From: Pseudomaricurvus sp965656525 | Lineage (GTDB): Bacteria > Pseudomonadota > Gammaproteobacteria > Pseudomonadales > Cellvibrionaceae | Length of the DNA: 64,000 nt | Reading direction: 5' to 3' | NCBI GenBank assembly: GCA_965656525.1 | Contig: CBFHKY010000016.1 | Coordinates: 9,952-73,951 of the forward strand | Shown: positions 60,537 to 64,000 of the stretch, in pieces | Numbering within the stretch: the stretch's first letter is position 1 | Layout: every line of letters starts with the position of its first letter | Translations under genes and position numbers: made by a program | Notes under the pieces: generated by a model | What the model saw: only the letters and a program-made list of their open reading frames with translations | Database searches by the model: none | Told to the model about the DNA's origin: nothing

Positions 60537-61508
60537 ATGACAGTAGTAACATTTGAAGGTAAAGCCTACACGGCAAAAGAAGGTGAAACCGTATTGGATA
60601 CTCTATTGCGTGGTGGCAATATTGTACCTTATGGATGTCGGGGAGGGGTTTGTCAAGCTTGCATGCTCGGTGCTGACAATACGACCGAATCCGTCAAGCG
60701 AGCACAGGGCGGCCTGTCTAATACACAAAAAGCATTGAATTACTTTTTGGCGTGCCAGTGTTTGCCTACAGCAGATCTCGCGGTAAAAAACATTAAGTCC
60801 AGTAGTAATCAAGCGACGGCAACGGTCATCGACAAGGTGATGTTGAATGATTATGTTATACGCTTGCGTCTTGATGCAGAGCTCAGTTATCGCCCTGGGC
60901 AATACGTAAATTTATCCCGTGATGCCAAACTGTTGCGCAGTTATTCACTGGCCAGCACGCCAAACGAAGGTTTCCTTGAGTTTCATATCCGACATTACCC
61001 AGAGGGTCAGTTTTCTACTTGGGCGGCGGCAGATTTAAGTGTTGGTGATACGCTTGAGTTACAAGGGCCTTTGGGGGATTGCATTTATGTGGCTGAGCCG
61101 GAACAGCCATTACTGTTGTTGGGCACGGGTACAGGGCTCGCGCCACTGTGGGGAATCGTGAAAGACGCTTTAAGTCGTGGTCACACTGGCCCTATCCACC
61201 TTGTTTTGGCCGGCCGTTCAAATGATGAGTTGTATTATCAAGAAGAGCTAAGAGCGTTGGCTGCCGAAAATGATCAAGTGTCAGTCAGCTGGGTCGTACA
61301 AGAAGGTATGGCGGAAAACGATACCCATGTGGGTGATGTGTATCAATACTGCAAAGCTCAATACCCTGCACTTGGCGGTTATAAAGTTTATTTGTGCGGT
61401 GCAAAAACATTTGTTACGAAGCTCAAAAAACAGTGCTTTTTATCGGGTGCTGGTGTTAGGGATATTGTCTCTGATATCTTTTTGTCGGCTGATAATCCGT
61501 TATTGTAG
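60537..61508 (+). CDS. 2Fe-2S ferredoxin / FAD-NAD(P)H reductase
   Basis: 323 residues. N-terminal plant-type 2Fe-2S ferredoxin domain with Cys34, 39, 42 (YGCRGGVCQACM) and Cys73 in FLACQC; FAD domain about 95-195 with LRSYSLAS; NAD(P) domain about 196-323 with LLGTGTGLAPL and YLCGAKTF. The architecture is that of CDP-6-deoxy-glucoseen reductase (AscD) and of the electron-transfer component of ring oxygenases; the partner is not encoded nearby. The stop TAG (61506-61508) is the end of the first unit of a 9-bp tandem repeat. Confidence 0.9.
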   Translation: MTVVTFEGKAYTAKEGETVLDTLLRGGNIVPYGCRGGVCQACMLGADNTTESVKRAQGGLSNTQKALNYFLACQCLPTADLAVKNIKSSSNQATATVIDKVMLNDYVIRLRLDAELSYRPGQYVNLSRDAKLLRSYSLASTPNEGFLEFHIRHYPEGQFSTWAAADLSVGDTLELQGPLGDCIYVAEPEQPLLLLGTGTGLAPLWGIVKDALSRGHTGPIHLVLAGRSNDELYYQEELRALAAENDQVSVSWVVQEGMAENDTHVGDVYQYCKAQYPALGGYKVYLCGAKTFVTKLKKQCFLSGAGVRDIVSDIFLSADNPLL

Positions 61509-61553
61509 TTATTGTAGTTATTGTAGTTATTGTAGTTATTGTAGTTATTGTAG
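61500..61553 (+). repeat. Six perfect copies of a 9-bp repeat at the reductase stop codon
   Basis: TTATTGTAG repeated six times without error. The first copy encodes the last two Leu codons and the stop of the reductase; each later copy repeats Leu-Leu-stop in the same frame. Copy number changes would not alter the protein but would lengthen the 3' UTR. Confidence 0.97.
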
Positions 61554-61571
61554 CTGGCCAATTTCAGCGGC

Positions 61572-61623
61572 CGCCGACAATGTCGCCTCGGAACTGAAAG
61601 GCTATTAGGCGACATTGTCGGCG
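61572..61623. repeat. 16-bp perfect inverted repeat between the reductase and uvrA
   Basis: CGCCGACAATGTCGCC (61572-61587) and its exact reverse complement (61608-61623), 20-base loop. Each arm itself contains the palindrome GACA-A/T-TGTC. It lies between convergent genes, 14 bp before the uvrA stop. No T-run on either side, though the stem is strong enough to stall polymerase; bidirectional terminator or protein site. Confidence 0.85.
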
Positions 61624-61636
61624 CTGTCTTCGCGCA

Positions 61637-64000
61637 TTAGGTGAGTAGCGGTTTTAGAAAGTGTCCAGTAAAAGACTGCGACTGTTGCGCCACCTCTTCC
61701 GGGGTTCCAGTGGCGATAATCTGGCCACCACCACTGCCGCCTTCTGGGCCTAGGTCAATCACCCAATCGGCGGTTTTGATGACGTCCAAGTTGTGCTCAA
61801 TAACCACTACGGTATTACCGTGATCGCGCAAGCGATGTAGCACGTTCAGTAGCTGCTGGATGTCGTGGAAGTGAAGGCCGGTGGTCGGTTCATCCAATAT
61901 ATACAGTGTTTTGCCGGTATCGCGTTTCGATAGTTCCTTCGCCAGTTTCACCCGCTGTGCTTCACCACCTGAAAGTGTGGTGGCGGCTTGCCCTAAGCGA
62001 ATATAAGACAGGCCTACATCAATCAGGGTTTGCAGCTTTTTGGCGATGGACGGTATGGCGTCGAAAAATTCACGCGCGTCTTCTACCGTAAGGTCCAGTG
62101 CTTCGTGGATATTCTTGCCCTTGTAGTGAATCTCCAGTGTCTCGCGGTTATAGCGTTTGCCTTTACAGATGTCGCAAGGCACATAGATGTCCGGTAGAAA
62201 GTGCATCTCTACTTTTACGACTCCGTCGCCTTGGCAGGCTTCACAGCGTCCGCCTTTCACGTTAAAACTGAACCGCCCGGGTTTGTAGCCACGTGATCTG
62301 GCCTCTTGTGTGCCTGCGAACATCTCGCGCATTGGGGTAAATATGCCCGTGTAAGTCGCAGGGTTTGAGCGGGGTGTCCGGCCAATGGGGCTTTGATCAA
62401 TGTCCACACACTTATCAAACAGCTCCATATTATGGACGGCCGAATGAGCGGATGCTTTTAGCGTAGTCGCACCATTGAGTGCTGTAGCGGCTAATGGGTA
62501 CAGTGTTCGGTTGATCAAGGTGGACTTGCCCGAACCGGAAACGCCGGTGACGCATGTCATGAGACCCGCTGGAATTTTCAACGTAACATTTTGCAGGTTG
62601 TTACCTGTGGCGCCCTCTAGAACAAGCTCTTTGTCTTTGGGGTAAGGTGTACGCTTGGCGGGCACAGCAATCTTGACCGCCCCTGAAAGGTATTTGCCTG
62701 TCAGTGAGTCTGGGTTGGCCATCACTTCATCGATGGTGCCTTCGGCAACCACCTCACCACCGTGCACGCCGGCACCAGGGCCAATATCGACCACGTAATC
62801 GGCTTGGCGAATGGCATCTTCATCGTGCTCGACGACAATGACGGTATTGCCAATATCACGCAGATGGGTCAGGGTTCTGAGCAAGCGATCATTATCCCTC
62901 TGGTGTAAACCGATCGAGGGTTCATCGAGGATATACATAACGCCCACTAAGCCTGCGCCAATCTGGCTGGCCAGTCGAATGCGCTGCGCTTCCCCGCCAG
63001 ATAGCGTGTCGGCACTGCGACTGAGAGTCAGGTAATTCAGTCCAACATCCACCAAAAACTGAAGTCGGTCACGCAATTCTTTTAAAATTTTATCCGCAAT
63101 CTCGCCTTTGGCTCCTTCCAGTGACAGCTGGTTGAAGTAATCGAACGCTTCGCCAACGGGCAAGTTGGTTATTTCAGGCAGAGTACGCTCATCCACGAAT
63201 ACATTACGAGCGTCTTTGCGTAGCCGAGTGCCATGACATTCGGGGCAGCTTTGAGTGGAGACGTATTTGGATAGCTCCTCGCGGACGCTTTGCGATTCAG
63301 TTTCTTTGTAGCGCCGACTCATATTGTTAATCACGCCCTCAAAAGCATGATTGCGCTGATAGAGATCGCCTTTGTCATTGGCGTAACTGAAATTGATGAC
63401 TTCATCGCCAGAACCAAACAAAATGATTTTTTGCAGCGTTTCAGGCAGCTCTTGCCATGCACTATCAATGGAAAATTGGTAGTGGTCGGCCAGCGACGTT
63501 AGCAGGTGGTAGTAATAAAAATTTCGTCTGTCCCAGCCTCGAATCGCACCGGCAGCCAGAGAGGCATCAGGGAACTGGATGACTTTGTCTATATCGAAAA
63601 ACTGACTCACACCCAGGCCGTCGCAGCTTGGGCAGGCCCCCGCGGGATTGTTAAACGAGAATAGGCGTGGCTCCAGCTCGGTTAGTGCGTATTCACAAAC
63701 CGGGCAGGCATGCTTAGAAGAGAATACACAGTCGCTTTCTTCGCCGTCCATATAGCTGATGGCAGCGAGGCCTTCGGTGAGGCCAATGGCGGTTTCAAAC
63801 GACTCCGCTAAGCGGATGCCTAAATCATCACGTACCTTGAAGCGATCGACGACGACTTCGATGGTGTGTTTTTTCTTTTTATCTAACTCGGGTACATCGT
63901 CCAAGTCCACCACGACACCATCGATACGTGCACGAATAAAGCCATCGCGGCGCAGCTGGTCAAAAATGTGTAGGTGTTCACCTTTGCGGTCGCGCACAAC
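61637..64000 (-). CDS. uvrA: Excinuclease ABC subunit A, C-terminal part
   Basis: 787 codons in the window; the N-terminus (about 150 residues, including the first Walker A) lies beyond the right edge. UvrA finds DNA damage and loads UvrB in nucleotide excision repair. Seen: the UvrB-binding and insertion regions, a zinc finger (CPVCEYALTELEPRLFSFNN..CPSC), first ABC signature LSGGEAQRIRLASQI with LDEPSIGLH, second Walker A TGVSGSGKS, second zinc module (GGRCEACQGDGVVKVEMHF..CDICKGKRYNRETL), second signature LSGGEAQRVKLA and LDEPTTGLH. Very similar to E. coli UvrA throughout. A UvrA promoter or SOS box would be outside the window. Confidence 0.97.
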   Translation of the reverse strand, partial: VVRDRKGEHLHIFDQLRRDGFIRARIDGVVVDLDDVPELDKKKKHTIEVVVDRFKVRDDLGIRLAESFETAIGLTEGLAAISYMDGEESDCVFSSKHACPVCEYALTELEPRLFSFNNPAGACPSCDGLGVSQFFDIDKVIQFPDASLAAGAIRGWDRRNFYYYHLLTSLADHYQFSIDSAWQELPETLQKIILFGSGDEVINFSYANDKGDLYQRNHAFEGVINNMSRRYKETESQSVREELSKYVSTQSCPECHGTRLRKDARNVFVDERTLPEITNLPVGEAFDYFNQLSLEGAKGEIADKILKELRDRLQFLVDVGLNYLTLSRSADTLSGGEAQRIRLASQIGAGLVGVMYILDEPSIGLHQRDNDRLLRTLTHLRDIGNTVIVVEHDEDAIRQADYVVDIGPGAGVHGGEVVAEGTIDEVMANPDSLTGKYLSGAVKIAVPAKRTPYPKDKELVLEGATGNNLQNVTLKIPAGLMTCVTGVSGSGKSTLINRTLYPLAATALNGATTLKASAHSAVHNMELFDKCVDIDQSPIGRTPRSNPATYTGIFTPMREMFAGTQEARSRGYKPGRFSFNVKGGRCEACQGDGVVKVEMHFLPDIYVPCDICKGKRYNRETLEIHYKGKNIHEALDLTVEDAREFFDAIPSIAKKLQTLIDVGLSYIRLGQAATTLSGGEAQRVKLAKELSKRDTGKTLYILDEPTTGLHFHDIQQLLNVLHRLRDHGNTVVVIEHNLDVIKTADWVIDLGPEGGSGGGQIIATGTPEEVAQQSQSFTGHFLKPLLT

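Overview
The window is a gammaproteobacterial chromosome segment, most like a marine Oceanospirillales/Pseudomonadales-type heterotroph; I cannot fix the genus. The evidence is the gene order dnaK-dnaJ-dapB-carA-carB-greA followed by tRNA-fMet-rimP-nusA-infB-rbfA-truB-rpsO-pnp, the divergent hdfR/maoP pair, the spoVR-yeaH-prkA stress operon, and close matches to gamma-type RimK, RimO, UvrA, CsdA/CsdE and RlmG. No insertion sequence, prophage, integron or CRISPR array is visible. It is draft sequence: four runs of N (32979-33078, 52468-52566, 54170-54345, 56629-56829) plus an 8-N join at 58512-58519 flanked by two identical 79-bp copies, almost certainly an assembly artefact.

Layout. 1-9.85 kb: chaperone genes, dapB, a chemoreceptor with a sigma28-like promoter and a foldable leader, then carAB-greA, where carA has a TTG start behind a complex leader. 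9.9-19.3 kb: initiator tRNA and the rimP/nusA/infB/rbfA/truB/rpsO/pnp translation and RNA-decay cluster, with two stacked terminators between the tRNA and rimP. 19.4-33 kb: single genes and small operons: a SPOR-like secreted protein, purU, an OmpA-like protein, a DUF2750 protein, hdfR/maoP, rimK-rimB, a mgtE-corA magnesium transporter pair, a Bax-like lipoprotein, DUF432-mscS and a CBS-domain protein. 33-42.6 kb: cca-folM, spoVR-yeaH-prkA, galE and a solute-binding protein. 42.7-48 kb: rimO, a TatD nuclease overlapping a CsdA-CsdE fusion, a small potassium channel, and tcdA (csdL). 48-57.5 kb: a fatty-acid desaturase with a coiled-coil tail, a single 2012-codon gene joining a GMC/cholesterol-oxidase-like flavoenzyme, an alpha/beta hydrolase and a PhoD-like phosphoesterase, and a membrane hybrid histidine kinase. 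57.6-64 kb: rlmG, a gene-poor stretch with a perfect DnaA box, a small conserved protein, a ferredoxin-flavin reductase with a 9-bp minisatellite at its stop codon, and the C-terminal part of uvrA.

Most genes are housekeeping. The items most worth following are the 2012-residue triple enzyme with a Cys nucleophile beside a desaturase and sensor kinase, the CsdA-CsdE fusion, the carA leader, the structured leader of the chemoreceptor, and the repeat structures around 61.5 kb.
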